Source: Bradyrhizobiaceae bacterium | GTDB lineage: Bacteria; Pseudomonadota; Alphaproteobacteria; Rhizobiales; Xanthobacteraceae | NCBI GenBank assembly: GCA_003963145.1 | Contig: RXJJ01000013.1 | Span: 138,865-202,864 of the forward strand | Length of the DNA: 64,000 nucleotides | Reading direction: 5' to 3' | Part shown: positions 18,173-26,936 of the stretch, in pieces | How positions within the stretch are numbered: position 1 is the first letter of the stretch | Layout of the letters: each line of letters opens with the position of its first letter | The notes under the pieces: generated by a model | What the model saw: only the letters and a program-made list of their open reading frames with translations | Database searches by the model: none | What the model was told of the DNA's origin: nothing | Position numbers and translations under genes: made by a program

Positions 18173-18934
18173 ATGAGCGTGACATCAGGAACGAAAACCG
18201 AGGGCGGCGCTGGCGAGACCGTCCGCGTCATTATCCACGCGCTTATCATCGCGCTGGTGATCCGCACCTTTCTGTTTCAGCCCTTCAATATTCCCTCGGG
18301 CTCGATGAAGTCCACCTTGCTGGTCGGGGACTACCTGTTCGTCTCGAAATATTCCTACGGCTACAGCCATTATTCGATCCCGCTGTCGCCGCCTTTGTTC
18401 TCGGGCCGCATTTTCGGATCGGAGCCCAACCGTGGCGATGTCGTCGTGTTTCGTCTGCCGAAGGACGACACGACCGATTACATCAAGCGCGTGATCGGCC
18501 TGCCGGGCGACCATATCCAGGTCAAGGAAGGCCTGCTTTACATCAACGACGTGCCGGTCAAGCGCGAGCGGCTTGAGGATTTCGTCGGCGAAGACCCCTG
18601 CGGCTCGGGCGACGCCACTGCGCGGGTGAAGCAATGGAAAGAGACGCTGCCCAACGGCGTGACCTACAAGACGCTCGACTGCGTCGACAACGGTTTCTAC
18701 GACAACACGATCGTTTATGATGTGCCGCCCGGCCATTTTTTCATGATGGGCGATAACCGCGACAACTCGACCGACAGCCGCGTGCTGTCGGCGGTCGGCT
18801 ATGTGCCCGAGGAAAACCTGATCGGCCGCGCGCAGATGATCTTCTTCTCCATCGCGGAGGGCGAGCAGCCCTGGCAAATCTGGCGCTGGCCTTCGGCTGT
18901 GCGCTGGAATCGTATATTCTCCTTCGTGCGATGA
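18173..18934 (+). CDS. lepB: Signal peptidase I LepB
   Basis: LepB cleaves Sec and Tat signal peptides at the periplasmic face of the inner membrane. The 253-residue protein has one N-terminal membrane segment (about 19-37) followed by NIPSGSMKSTLLVGD, with the catalytic Ser44. The general base is Lys105 in DYIKRVIGLPGD, and the box GHFFMMGDNRDNSTDSR follows. The ATG at 18173 (MSVTSGTK) is preferred to the 16-residue longer frame. The stop overlaps the rnc start. The order lepB-rnc-era-recO is the classical gamma- and alphaproteobacterial cluster. Confidence 0.96.
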   Translation: MSVTSGTKTEGGAGETVRVIIHALIIALVIRTFLFQPFNIPSGSMKSTLLVGDYLFVSKYSYGYSHYSIPLSPPLFSGRIFGSEPNRGDVVVFRLPKDDTTDYIKRVIGLPGDHIQVKEGLLYINDVPVKRERLEDFVGEDPCGSGDATARVKQWKETLPNGVTYKTLDCVDNGFYDNTIVYDVPPGHFFMMGDNRDNSTDSRVLSAVGYVPEENLIGRAQMIFFSIAEGEQPWQIWRWPSAVRWNRIFSFVR

Positions 18935-19776
18935 ACGACGGGACCGCCCTCGACAAATCCCCTTCTACCGCAACGTCTGACGTGAAAACGCCGGATGCGC
19001 CGTCCGCTGACGGCAATTCTGTCGAGCCAAAGCCCGTCAAAAAGGCCACCCGCAAGCCGAGGGCCAGACCCAGCGCGAAGGCAGCCACGACGGCCATCGA
19101 GCAGCGCATCGGCTACAGTTTTACCAATCCCGCGCTGCTGACCACCGCGTTGACCCATGTGTCCGCGCTGAAATCAGCGCAGAACCGCGAAGGCAGCTAT
19201 CAGCGCCTCGAATTTCTCGGCGATCACGTGCTCGGCCTGATCGTGTCGGACATGCTTTATCGGGCGTTTCCCAAGGCCGATGAAGGTGAATTGTCGAAGC
19301 GCCTCGCGGATCTCGTGCGCAAGGAAGCCTGCGCGGACGTTGCCAAATCGCTCGGGCTCAACGAGGCGATCAAGCTCGGCACGGTGGGGCCGGGGGCGGG
19401 CGCACGGCTTCGCAATTCGGTGGTCGGCGACATTTGCGAGGCGGTGATCGGCGCGATCTTTCTCGACGGCGGCTATCCGGCGGCAGTGAAATTCGTCGAG
19501 GCGAACTGGCTGGAGCGGATGCGCAAGCCGGTGCGTCCGCTGCGCGACCCAAAGACGATCTTGCAGGAATGGGCGCAGGGCAAGGGCCTGCCGACGCCGG
19601 TCTATCGCGAGATGGAGCGCAGCGGGCCGCATCATGATCCGCGCTTCCGCGTCGCCGTCGAACTCCCCGGCCTGACGCCGGCCGAAGGCGAGGGCGGCAG
19701 CAAGCGCGCCGCCGAAAAGGCCGCGGCGACCGCGCTTCTCAACCGCGAGGGCGTATCGGGCGGCAAGGATGTCTAA
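18931..19776 (+). CDS. rnc: Ribonuclease III
   Basis: This enzyme cleaves double-stranded RNA in rRNA and mRNA processing. The 281-residue protein carries the signature QRLEFLGDHVLGL (91-103) and the second catalytic element GDICEAVIGAIFLDGG. The C-terminal double-stranded-RNA-binding domain begins near DPKTILQEWAQGKGLPTP. An unusual Ser/Thr/Lys/Pro-rich extension of about 55 residues (including KKATRKPRARPSAK) precedes the RNase III domain. The start overlaps lepB (ATGA), so the extension is probably real. The 3' end overlaps era by 8 bp. Confidence 0.95.
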   Translation: MNDGTALDKSPSTATSDVKTPDAPSADGNSVEPKPVKKATRKPRARPSAKAATTAIEQRIGYSFTNPALLTTALTHVSALKSAQNREGSYQRLEFLGDHVLGLIVSDMLYRAFPKADEGELSKRLADLVRKEACADVAKSLGLNEAIKLGTVGPGAGARLRNSVVGDICEAVIGAIFLDGGYPAAVKFVEANWLERMRKPVRPLRDPKTILQEWAQGKGLPTPVYREMERSGPHHDPRFRVAVELPGLTPAEGEGGSKRAAEKAAATALLNREGVSGGKDV

Positions 19777-20689
19777 GTCGGCAACACAAACAGGCCCCGC
19801 GCGCTGCGGTTTCGTCGCCCTGATCGGCGCGCCCAATGTCGGCAAGTCGACGCTGGTGAATGCGCTGGTCGGCTCCAAGGTCACCATCGTCTCGAAAAAG
19901 GTGCAGACCACGCGCGCTCTGATCCGCGGCATCGTAGTGGAAGACAACGCTCAGATCGTGCTTGTTGATACGCCCGGTATCTTCGCGCCGAAACGTCGTC
20001 TCGACCGCGCGATGGTGTCCACGGCCTGGAGCGGCGCGCATGACGCCGATCTCGTCTGCATGCTGCTCGATGCGCGTGCCGGTTTGGACGAGGAGGCGGA
20101 GGCGATCTTCGCCAAGCTCGATGCCGTCAAGCACCCGAAATTTCTCGTCATCAACAAGGTCGATCTGGTCGCGCGCGAGAAACTGCTGGCGCTGGCGCAG
20201 AAGGCCAACGAGCGGCTGCACTTCGACAAGACCTTCATGATTTCGGCGATTTCGGGCGACGGCGTCGACGATCTGCGGCACGCGCTCGCGCGGGCGGTGC
20301 CCGAAGGGCCGTTTCACTATCCCGAAGATCAGATGTCGGACGCGCCGTTGCGGCATCTCGCCGCCGAGATCACGCGCGAGAAAATCTACCGGCATTTGCA
20401 TCAGGAATTGCCCTATCAGTCCACGGTCGAGACGGATTCGTGGAAAGAGCAGAACAACAAATCCGTGCGGATCGAGCAGACGATTTTCGTGCAGCGCGAC
20501 AGCCAGCGCAAGATCGTCCTCGGCAAGGGCGGCGCGACCATCAAGGCGATCGGCGCGGATTCGCGAAAGGAGATCGCCGAGATTGTCGGCGTTCCGGTGC
20601 ACCTGTTCCTGTTCGTCAAGGTGCGCGACAACTGGAGCGATGATCCCGAGCGTTACCGCGAGATGGGTCTGGAGTTTCCGAACGAATGA
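19769..20689 (+). CDS. era: GTPase Era
   Basis: Era binds the 3' end of 16S rRNA and drives small-subunit maturation. The 306-residue protein has the G1 P-loop GAPNVGKST (20-28), the G3 motif DTPGIF, G4 NKVD, and a C-terminal KH domain with IFVQRDSQRKIVLGKGGATIKAIG. It overlaps rnc upstream and the small membrane-protein gene downstream by four bases, so the genes are very likely co-translated. Confidence 0.97.
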   Translation: MSKSATQTGPARCGFVALIGAPNVGKSTLVNALVGSKVTIVSKKVQTTRALIRGIVVEDNAQIVLVDTPGIFAPKRRLDRAMVSTAWSGAHDADLVCMLLDARAGLDEEAEAIFAKLDAVKHPKFLVINKVDLVAREKLLALAQKANERLHFDKTFMISAISGDGVDDLRHALARAVPEGPFHYPEDQMSDAPLRHLAAEITREKIYRHLHQELPYQSTVETDSWKEQNNKSVRIEQTIFVQRDSQRKIVLGKGGATIKAIGADSRKEIAEIVGVPVHLFLFVKVRDNWSDDPERYREMGLEFPNE

Positions 20690-21087
20690 TCGGTCCTGAC
20701 GTCAAACTGCCGAAACACGTTCTGCATTTCGAGGTGTGCCTCTATCTGTCGCTGCTGATCGACAGCCTGACGGCCGCCTTGCTCGATACCATGCCCGAAG
20801 ACATATCCGAATCCGGCGCGCGGCTGCTCAATCTGACCAACGCCGTGCTCATCCTGTTCGTGTTCTACATGATCTGGCTGGCGGCGCACCGGCGCAAGGG
20901 CTGGGCGCGGATGGTGCTGGTGGTGTTCCTGCTGCTGTCGACGGCCTCGCTTGTCACCGCCATTGGTGAAAATGGCGTCGATTTCGGGGCTTTCGTGGAC
21001 CTCGTGTCGGTGGCGCTGTCCGCGGTCGGTCTGGGTTTCTCCTATACCGGCGACGCCAAGGGGTGGTTCGATAGTGCCCCAGTTTAG
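20686..21087 (+). CDS. Conserved small membrane protein of unknown function between era and recO
   Basis: The 133-residue protein has at least three hydrophobic stretches that could cross the membrane: about 14-35 (HFEVCLYLSLLIDSLTAALL), 47-66 (LTNAVLILFVFYMIWLAAH) and 74-92 (MVLVVFLLLSTASLVTAI). The C-terminus is shorter and weakly hydrophobic. It begins four bases inside era (ATGA) and ends 17 bp before recO. I recognise no family. Translational coupling suggests a link with era or recO expression, but this is inference. Confidence 0.75.
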   Translation: MIGPDVKLPKHVLHFEVCLYLSLLIDSLTAALLDTMPEDISESGARLLNLTNAVLILFVFYMIWLAAHRRKGWARMVLVVFLLLSTASLVTAIGENGVDFGAFVDLVSVALSAVGLGFSYTGDAKGWFDSAPV

Positions 21088-21104
21088 GATAGGCTGCCTG
21101 AGTC

Positions 21105-21854
21105 ATGGAATGGACTGACGAAGCTATCGTTATGGGAACAAGGCGGCATGGCGAGACGAGCGCCATTGTCGAGCTCATGACCCGCAGCCATGGCCGTCAT
21201 CTGGGTCTGGTGCGGGGCGGCGTGGGGCGGCGGATGCGGCCGCTGCTTCAGCCGGGCAATTCGGTCAGCGTGGTGTGGCGCGCGCGGCTCGACGAGCATC
21301 TGGGCACCTATGCGATCGAGGGCACGCGGCTGCGCGCCGCGACGATGTTCGCATCCTCGCACGCGGTTTATGGCGTCACGCATCTGGCATCGCTGGTGCG
21401 CCTTTTGCCCGAGCGCGATCCGCATGACGACATCTACGATCTGCTGGAATTCATCCTCAATGATTTCGACGATCCGGTTACCGCCGCCATTCATCTTGTC
21501 CGGTTTGAACTGGCGATGCTGACGGAGCTTGGCTTCGGCCTCGATCTGTCGGCCTGTGCCGCTACCGGCGGGACGAACGATCTGGTGTATGTCTCGCCGA
21601 AATCCGGTAGCGCGGTCTCGCGCGGTGCGGGCGAGCCGTGGGCGGACCGGATGCTGCGGCTGCCGGCTTTTCTGCGCGAGGGTGGCGACGCCGGCAATGG
21701 CGGAAGCGAAAGCGACATCGTTGACGGTTTCCGCCTGACCGGCACCTTCCTGATGCGCAACGTGCTGGAGCCGCGCGGGCAGGGCCATTCCGATGCGCGG
21801 GATGGATTCATCGCGGCGGTGATAAGGCCCCGCGCCCGGGTCGCGGCTGAATAA
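21105..21854 (+). CDS. recO: DNA repair protein RecO
   Basis: RecO loads RecA in the RecFOR pathway of gap repair. The 249-residue protein begins [27 protein letters not shown], the N-terminal OB-fold. It continues with [21 protein letters not shown], typical of alphaproteobacterial RecO, then a helical domain (LARL...[24 protein letters not shown]). Length and order fit the family. It follows the era-linked membrane-protein gene. Confidence 0.95.
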   Translation: MEWTDEAIVMGTRRHGETSAIVELMTRSHGRHLGLVRGGVGRRMRPLLQPGNSVSVVWRARLDEHLGTYAIEGTRLRAATMFASSHAVYGVTHLASLVRLLPERDPHDDIYDLLEFILNDFDDPVTAAIHLVRFELAMLTELGFGLDLSACAATGGTNDLVYVSPKSGSAVSRGAGEPWADRMLRLPAFLREGGDAGNGGSESDIVDGFRLTGTFLMRNVLEPRGQGHSDARDGFIAAVIRPRARVAAE

Positions 21855-21949
21855 CTCCACGGTTTCAAAGGTAAGCATGGGAGTACGGCCTCGGGCCGCA
21901 GTCCCGATTCATTCTTGTTCCTGCCTGAAACAGAGGTTAACCCGTTCAA

Positions 21950-24211
21950 ATGGGCAAACGAGTGATTCCCCCGGAGCCGGAACCCAACGAGGTTCAGGAC
22001 GTCGCGTTGCGCGAGGCGCTCGAGGAGCGCTATCTCGCTTACGCGCTCTCGACCATCATGCACCGCGCGCTGCCGGATGCCCGCGACGGCATGAAGCCGG
22101 TGCATCGGCGCATCCTTTACGGCATGCGCCTGCTGCGGCTCGATCCCGGTACGCCTTTCAAGAAATCCGCCAAGATCGTCGGCGACGTGATGGGCTCGTT
22201 CCATCCGCATGGCGATCAGTCGATTTATGACGCGCTGGTACGCCTCGCGCAGGATTTCGCCTCGCGCTATCCCTTGGTCGACGGGCAGGGCAATTTCGGC
22301 AACATCGACGGCGATAACCCCGCTGCCTATCGTTACACCGAAGCGCGCATGACCGAGGTCGCGCGGCTTCTGCTGGAAGGTATCGACGAGGACGCCGTCG
22401 ATTTCCGTCCCAACTATGACGGCCAGTCGCGAGAGCCGGTGGTGCTTCCTGGCGGATTTCCGAATTTGCTCGCCAACGGCGCCCAGGGCATCGCGGTCGG
22501 CATGGCCACCTCGATCCCGCCGCACAACGCCGCCGAGCTTTGCGATGCCGCGCTTCACCTGATCGACAAGCCCGCGACCAAGACGCGCGGACTTTTGAAA
22601 TACGTCAAGGGACCGGATTTTCCGACCGGTGGCATCGTGGTCGACGATCAGGCCTCGATCGTCGAGGCCTATACGACCGGACGCGGCGGCTTTCGCGTGC
22701 GCGCGAAGTGGGAAAAGGAAGAGGGTGCACGCGGCGGCTGGAATATCGTCGTCACCGAGATTCCCTGGCTGGTGCAGAAATCGCGGCTGATCGAGCGCAT
22801 CGCCGAGCTTCTCAACGAGAAGAAGCTGCTGCTGGTCGGCGACATCCGCGATGAATCCGCCGAGGATGTGCGCATCGTCATCGAGCCGAAATCGCGCAAT
22901 GTCGATCCAGAAGTCCTGATGGAAACGCTGTTCAAGCAGACCGAGCTTGAAAGCCGCATTCCGCTCAATCTGAACGTGCTGGTCAAAGGGCGCGTGCCCA
23001 AGGTGCTGGGCCTCGCCGAATGCCTGCGCGAATGGCTCGATCATCTGCGCGACGTGCTGCTGCGCCGCTCCGAATTCCGCCGCAAGCAGATCGAGCATCG
23101 CCTTGAGGTGCTCGGCGGTTATCTGATCGCGTATCTGAACCTCGACAAGGTCATCAAGATCATCCGCACCGAGGATGAGCCCAAGCCCGTCCTGATCAAG
23201 ACCTTCAAGCTGACCGACCTGCAGGCCGATTCCATTCTCAACATGCGGCTGCGCAATTTGCGCAAGCTGGAAGAGATGGAAATCCGCGGCGAGGACAAGG
23301 CGCTGCGCGGCGAACTGAAGGGCCTCAAGGCGCTGGTCGCCTCCGAGGCCGAGCAGTGGAAGAAGATCGGCGAGCAGGTGCGCAAGGTGCGCGATCTGTT
23401 CGGACCGAAGACGCCGCTTGGCAAGCGCCGCACGCTGTTTGCCGACGCGCCCGAGCATGATCTTGCCGCCATCGAGGAGGCGCTGGTCGAGCGTGAGCCG
23501 ATTACAGTAGTCGTCTCCGAAAAGGGCTGGGTCCGCACGCTCAAGGGCCATGTCGATGACGTCTCGAACCTTGCGTTCAAGACCGACGACAGTCTCGGTT
23601 TCACATTCTTCGCTGAAAGCACCTCGAAGTTGACGCTGTTTGCGTCCAATGGCCGTTTCTATACCCTCGATGCGCAGAAGCTGCCGGGCGGGCGCGGCCA
23701 CGGCGATCCGATTCGCATGACCATCGATCTCGAAGGCGATGCCAATATCGTGTCCATGTTTGTTGCCAAGGAAGGCCGCAAATTTCTGGTCGCAAGCAAG
23801 GATGGGCAGGGCTTCATCGTCAGCGAGAACGATGTCGTCGCCAACACCCGCAAGGGCAAGCAGGTGCTCAACGTCGCTTCGCCGAATGCCGCCGCGGCGA
23901 TCACCACTGTCGACGGCGATACCGTCGCGGTGATCGGCACCAATCATAAAATGGTTCTGTTCCCGATTGATCAGGTTCCTGAAATGGCGCGGGGCCGCGG
24001 GGTGCGTCTGCAGAAATATTCCGGCGGCGCGCTGTCCGATGTCATCACGTTCAATGCCAAGGAAGGGTTGACCTGGAAGGACGGCGCAGGCCGCGAGCAG
24101 AGCATGACGTGGAAGGAATTGTCCGACTGGCGAGGCAACCGGGCTGATGCCGGTCGCCTCGCTCACGGCTTCCCGAAGTCGAACAAGTTCGGCAAGGTCA
24201 TCGGCACATAA
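21950..24211 (+). CDS. parC: DNA topoisomerase IV subunit A
   Basis: ParC is the DNA-cleaving subunit of the enzyme that decatenates daughter chromosomes. The 753-residue protein shows the catalytic Tyr129 in [12 protein letters not shown], the region [19 protein letters not shown] (78-96) that includes the quinolone-determining segment, and the winged-helix part [19 protein letters not shown]. The beta-pinwheel C-terminal domain includes [12 protein letters not shown] and [12 protein letters not shown]. Sequence rules out GyrA because the ParC-type GHVDD/RGHG motifs replace the GyrA box. It ends 9 bp before a convergent gene. parE is not in the window. Confidence 0.95.
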   Translation: MGKRVIPPEPEPNEVQDVALREALEERYLAYALSTIMHRALPDARDGMKPVHRRILYGMRLLRLDPGTPFKKSAKIVGDVMGSFHPHGDQSIYDALVRLAQDFASRYPLVDGQGNFGNIDGDNPAAYRYTEARMTEVARLLLEGIDEDAVDFRPNYDGQSREPVVLPGGFPNLLANGAQGIAVGMATSIPPHNAAELCDAALHLIDKPATKTRGLLKYVKGPDFPTGGIVVDDQASIVEAYTTGRGGFRVRAKWEKEEGARGGWNIVVTEIPWLVQKSRLIERIAELLNEKKLLLVGDIRDESAEDVRIVIEPKSRNVDPEVLMETLFKQTELESRIPLNLNVLVKGRVPKVLGLAECLREWLDHLRDVLLRRSEFRRKQIEHRLEVLGGYLIAYLNLDKVIKIIRTEDEPKPVLIKTFKLTDLQADSILNMRLRNLRKLEEMEIRGEDKALRGELKGLKALVASEAEQWKKIGEQVRKVRDLFGPKTPLGKRRTLFADAPEHDLAAIEEALVEREPITVVVSEKGWVRTLKGHVDDVSNLAFKTDDSLGFTFFAESTSKLTLFASNGRFYTLDAQKLPGGRGHGDPIRMTIDLEGDANIVSMFVAKEGRKFLVASKDGQGFIVSENDVVANTRKGKQVLNVASPNAAAAITTVDGDTVAVIGTNHKMVLFPIDQVPEMARGRGVRLQKYSGGALSDVITFNAKEGLTWKDGAGREQSMTWKELSDWRGNRADAGRLAHGFPKSNKFGKVIGT

Positions 24212-24220
24212 AGGGTACCG

Positions 24221-24823
24221 TTAGACAGTGGTGCGCCTGAAGGCCTCCCGCGCAGCCTGATTAGCACGATCAAATGCTGTCCGTGTCTCATCCAGAGCTG
24301 CCGTGAGGGCCGACCACGACTCATTGCCGGCGACCGCCAATTTCTTGAATGTTTTCTCCGCCGCTTCGGCATCGCTCTTCATGCGTTTCACGATCGCCTC
24401 GATTTCGTCGCGTCGTTCGGCTTTGAAATCCTTGGCTGCGTCAGCCAGCGCGTTCGCCGATTCATGCCAGGCCTTCAGTTGAGCTGCCGATTGAAGAGCA
24501 AACGCCGACTGTTGTTGCTCGATTTTCTTGCCGAAGGTCTCGATATATTTTTTGACGCCCGTCTCGAAATCCTTCCAGTCGGCCTCCAAGGTAGCCTTGG
24601 TATTGATCCAAGCGGTCTCGCCGGCTTCCGCCTGTGCCGTAACAAGATGCTGAAACGCATCTCGCTTTTTTTCCAATTCGGTAAGGGCCTTGTCGGCCTT
24701 TGAACGAAGGTCGGCTTCTAGACCCGTAATCTTGATGGCGAACGCGGTGAGTGCTGCGTCCATTTCATCAATTCGTTCTTTTGCCCACGAAAGATAAAGG
24801 TGAATGCTGCTTTCGGCCGACAT
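24221..24823 (-). CDS. Helical coiled-coil, phasin-like protein of unknown function
   Basis: The 200-residue protein is almost entirely charged helix, with heptad-like Ala/Leu spacing throughout, few Pro or Gly residues and no signal peptide or membrane segment. Segments such as ALTELEKKRDAFQHLV and AWHESANALADAAKDFKAE repeat with an approximate period like that of phasins and apolipoprotein-like proteins. The few tryptophans are spread along the helix. It converges with parC and is 98 bp from the MFS gene upstream. I do not recognise a named family; a role in coating granules or membranes is only a suggestion. Confidence 0.7.
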   Translation of the reverse strand: MSAESSIHLYLSWAKERIDEMDAALTAFAIKITGLEADLRSKADKALTELEKKRDAFQHLVTAQAEAGETAWINTKATLEADWKDFETGVKKYIETFGKKIEQQQSAFALQSAAQLKAWHESANALADAAKDFKAERRDEIEAIVKRMKSDAEAAEKTFKKLAVAGNESWSALTAALDETRTAFDRANQAAREAFRRTTV

Positions 24824-24921
24824 ATCCCTGCTCCTCTGTTCATCGATATTGATAGATAGGGCGCGGGACGTGAGGCGCGTTGCTCTAGATCAAATCGAAC
24901 CGGTCAAAATGTCTCGGGTGA

Positions 24922-26136
24922 TCAGTCGAGACGCTCGACTTTCAGCAGGCTCGGAAACAGCTTCATCCAGAGAAACGCGACCAGCACTGTCCCGACGCCG
25001 CCGAGGACGGCAGCGGGCACGGTTCCCATCAGCGCCGCCGTCACGCCGCTTTCGAACTGGCCGAGCTGGTTGGAGGCGTTGATGAACAGGAAGTTCACAG
25101 CGCCGACGCGGCCGCGCATCTCATCCGGCGTTGCAAGCTGCACCAGCGAGAAACGCATCACCACGCTCACGGTGTCGGCCGCGCCCATCACGATCAGCGC
25201 GATCAGGGAAAGCCACATGGTTTGGGAGACGGCGAACACCACCGTCGCGAAGCCGAACACGATCACGGCCTGAAACATTTTCATGCCAGCACCGCTTTTG
25301 ATCGCGTAGCGAGCGAGCACGGCGGTCATCGCCAGCGAACCGATCGCGGGCGCTGTGCGGAGGAGGCCGAGACCGAGCGGGCCGATTTGCAGAATGTCGC
25401 GGGCATAGATCGGCAACAGCGCGACCGCGCCGCCGAGCAGCACTGCGAACAGATCGAGTGAAATGGTGCCGAGGATCGCCGGATTGTTGCGCACGAAACG
25501 CGCGCCCGCGAACAATACGCTGAGCGTCGGCGGTTCTTTTTCGATCACTGTGCGTTCAACGTCGATCATGCCGCTGAAGATCACCGACACGGCCCAGAGT
25601 ACGGCCATGATCGCATAGGGCACCGATGGCGAGATGCCGTAAGTGATGCCGCCGATCGCGGGGCCGCCGATGATGGCGACCTGCGTGGCTGCGGTCGCGA
25701 CGGCGGTCGCCTGCTGCAGCATGTGCTGCGGCGCCGCGTTCGGCAGCAGCGCGGCGGTCGCCGGATTTTCGAAGGCCGTGACGATGCCGAGAAGCGCCAT
25801 CGCGACGAAAATCTGCGGCACGGTGATCCATCCGGCATAGGTCCCCCATGCCAGAAACAGTGCGACGACGCCTTCGATCGTTTGGCAAACCTGCAGCACG
25901 CGCCGCCGGTCGTATCTGTCCGCGGCGGCGCCCGCGATGAAGACCAGAATCGCGATTGGCAGAAACTGAACCAGCCCGACCATGCCGAGCTGGAAGGCGC
26001 TGTCGGTCATCTCGTAGATCTGCCAGCCAACCGCGACCGCCGCGATCTGGGTCGCGATGCGGGAAAATCCACGGCTGCCGAGAAAGAAGAGAAACGGGAA
26101 ATGCCGGAACAGGCTTGCGGCGGCTGCGGTTGCCAT
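24922..26136 (-). CDS. Major facilitator superfamily exporter (EntS/MFS_3-like)
   Basis: The 404-residue inner-membrane transporter has about 12 hydrophobic helices. The start FPFLFFLGSRGFSRIATQI, followed by GWQIYEMTDSAFQLGMVGL and the motif-A-like loop AADRYDRRRVLQ, is typical of the enterobactin-exporter-like group. Substrates in this group vary (siderophores, drugs) and cannot be assigned. It is divergent from trmO with 96 bp between. Confidence 0.85.
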   Translation of the reverse strand: MATAAAASLFRHFPFLFFLGSRGFSRIATQIAAVAVGWQIYEMTDSAFQLGMVGLVQFLPIAILVFIAGAAADRYDRRRVLQVCQTIEGVVALFLAWGTYAGWITVPQIFVAMALLGIVTAFENPATAALLPNAAPQHMLQQATAVATAATQVAIIGGPAIGGITYGISPSVPYAIMAVLWAVSVIFSGMIDVERTVIEKEPPTLSVLFAGARFVRNNPAILGTISLDLFAVLLGGAVALLPIYARDILQIGPLGLGLLRTAPAIGSLAMTAVLARYAIKSGAGMKMFQAVIVFGFATVVFAVSQTMWLSLIALIVMGAADTVSVVMRFSLVQLATPDEMRGRVGAVNFLFINASNQLGQFESGVTAALMGTVPAAVLGGVGTVLVAFLWMKLFPSLLKVERLD

Positions 26137-26232
26137 TCGTGCTTCTGTTTGATCGCTTGCCGGGTTCTGTTGCCATTTGCAGCGGCCTTAGGCAACGCTA
26201 CATTTGCGCGGCGCAGCCAGTCGGGAGGCTCA

Positions 26233-26727
26233 ATGGTTCGCTATAACGAAATTCGCGAAGGGGAAGTCGCGGTGACGCCGCCACCGGCCACGGACGCAGG
26301 TCTGGTCTTCATCGGACGCATTCACACCCCCTGGGGCGACCGCATGCTGACACCGCGTCAGGGACGCGCCGACGGTCCGGTCTGCCGGCTGGAGATTTTC
26401 GAGCCATGGGTGGCGGCCTTGCGGGGTCTCGATCAATACGCCCATGTCGAAGTGATCTACTGGCTGCATCAGTCGCGGCGCGACCTTGTGCTGCAAAGAC
26501 CCGCGAGCGACGCGAGCCTGCGCGGAACGTTTTCGCTTCGCTCGCCGGTGCGGCCCAATCCGCTCGGGACGTCGATTGCAAGGCTTGTTGGGATCGAGAA
26601 TCAATTTGTGCTGGTGCGCGGTCTTGATTGCATTGACGGGACGCCGCTGGTCGATCTGAAGCCCGACCGCTGCGATTTCACGCCGATCGCGCCGCCTCAG
26701 CAGGGTGATTTCGAAACCGACGCTTGA
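26233..26727 (+). CDS. trmO: tRNA (N6-threonylcarbamoyladenosine37-N6)-methyltransferase TrmO-like (TsaA domain)
   Basis: The 164-residue protein carries the TsaA/UPF0066 fold: FIGRIHTPWGDR, then QGRADGPVCRLEIFEPWVAALRGLDQYAHVEVIYWLHQ and the highly conserved RSPVRPNPLGTSIARL, LDCIDGTPLVDLKP. In E. coli the family methylates t6A37 of tRNA-Thr. Start ATG 26233 has GGGAGG four bases upstream. The frame continues upstream to 25723 inside the MFS gene and is not coding there. It is slightly longer at the N-terminus than the minimal domain. Confidence 0.87.
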   Translation: MVRYNEIREGEVAVTPPPATDAGLVFIGRIHTPWGDRMLTPRQGRADGPVCRLEIFEPWVAALRGLDQYAHVEVIYWLHQSRRDLVLQRPASDASLRGTFSLRSPVRPNPLGTSIARLVGIENQFVLVRGLDCIDGTPLVDLKPDRCDFTPIAPPQQGDFETDA

Positions 26728-26890
26728 GAACGCTCAATTCGAGTTTAGTTGAGGGATGGGCAGGCTGATCGCGCTCGACGCCCTCCTACAAATCGACGCC
26801 GGTCACGATCCGCGCGGCAGGCGCGTGAGCGTCGGCGTGGCAGACAGGTTTTCTGGCCGATCAGGCTACTCTTTCGTTCGAAAATTGCTG

Positions 26891-26907
26891 TTGCAAATCA
26901 CTTGCAA
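26891..26907. promoter_or_regulatory. Candidate metal-responsive operator before mntH
   Basis: TTGCAA-atcac-TTGCAA gives two identical self-complementary hexamers with a five-base spacer, 30 bp before the mntH start. The arrangement resembles TGCAA-containing sites of Mur/Fur-type regulators that control mntH in alphaproteobacteria; the match is by eye only. Confidence 0.45.
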
Positions 26908-26936
26908 CTAGATGCGACGACCGGCATAGTTGAAGC

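Noticed and set aside
21491..24166. 891-codon minus-strand frame opposite parC and recO
   Set aside because: Spans two genes with clear domains on the plus strand, so it is a shadow.
25723..26232. N-terminal extension of the TrmO frame
   Set aside because: Lies inside the oppositely oriented MFS gene; a good ribosome site and domain start are at 26233.
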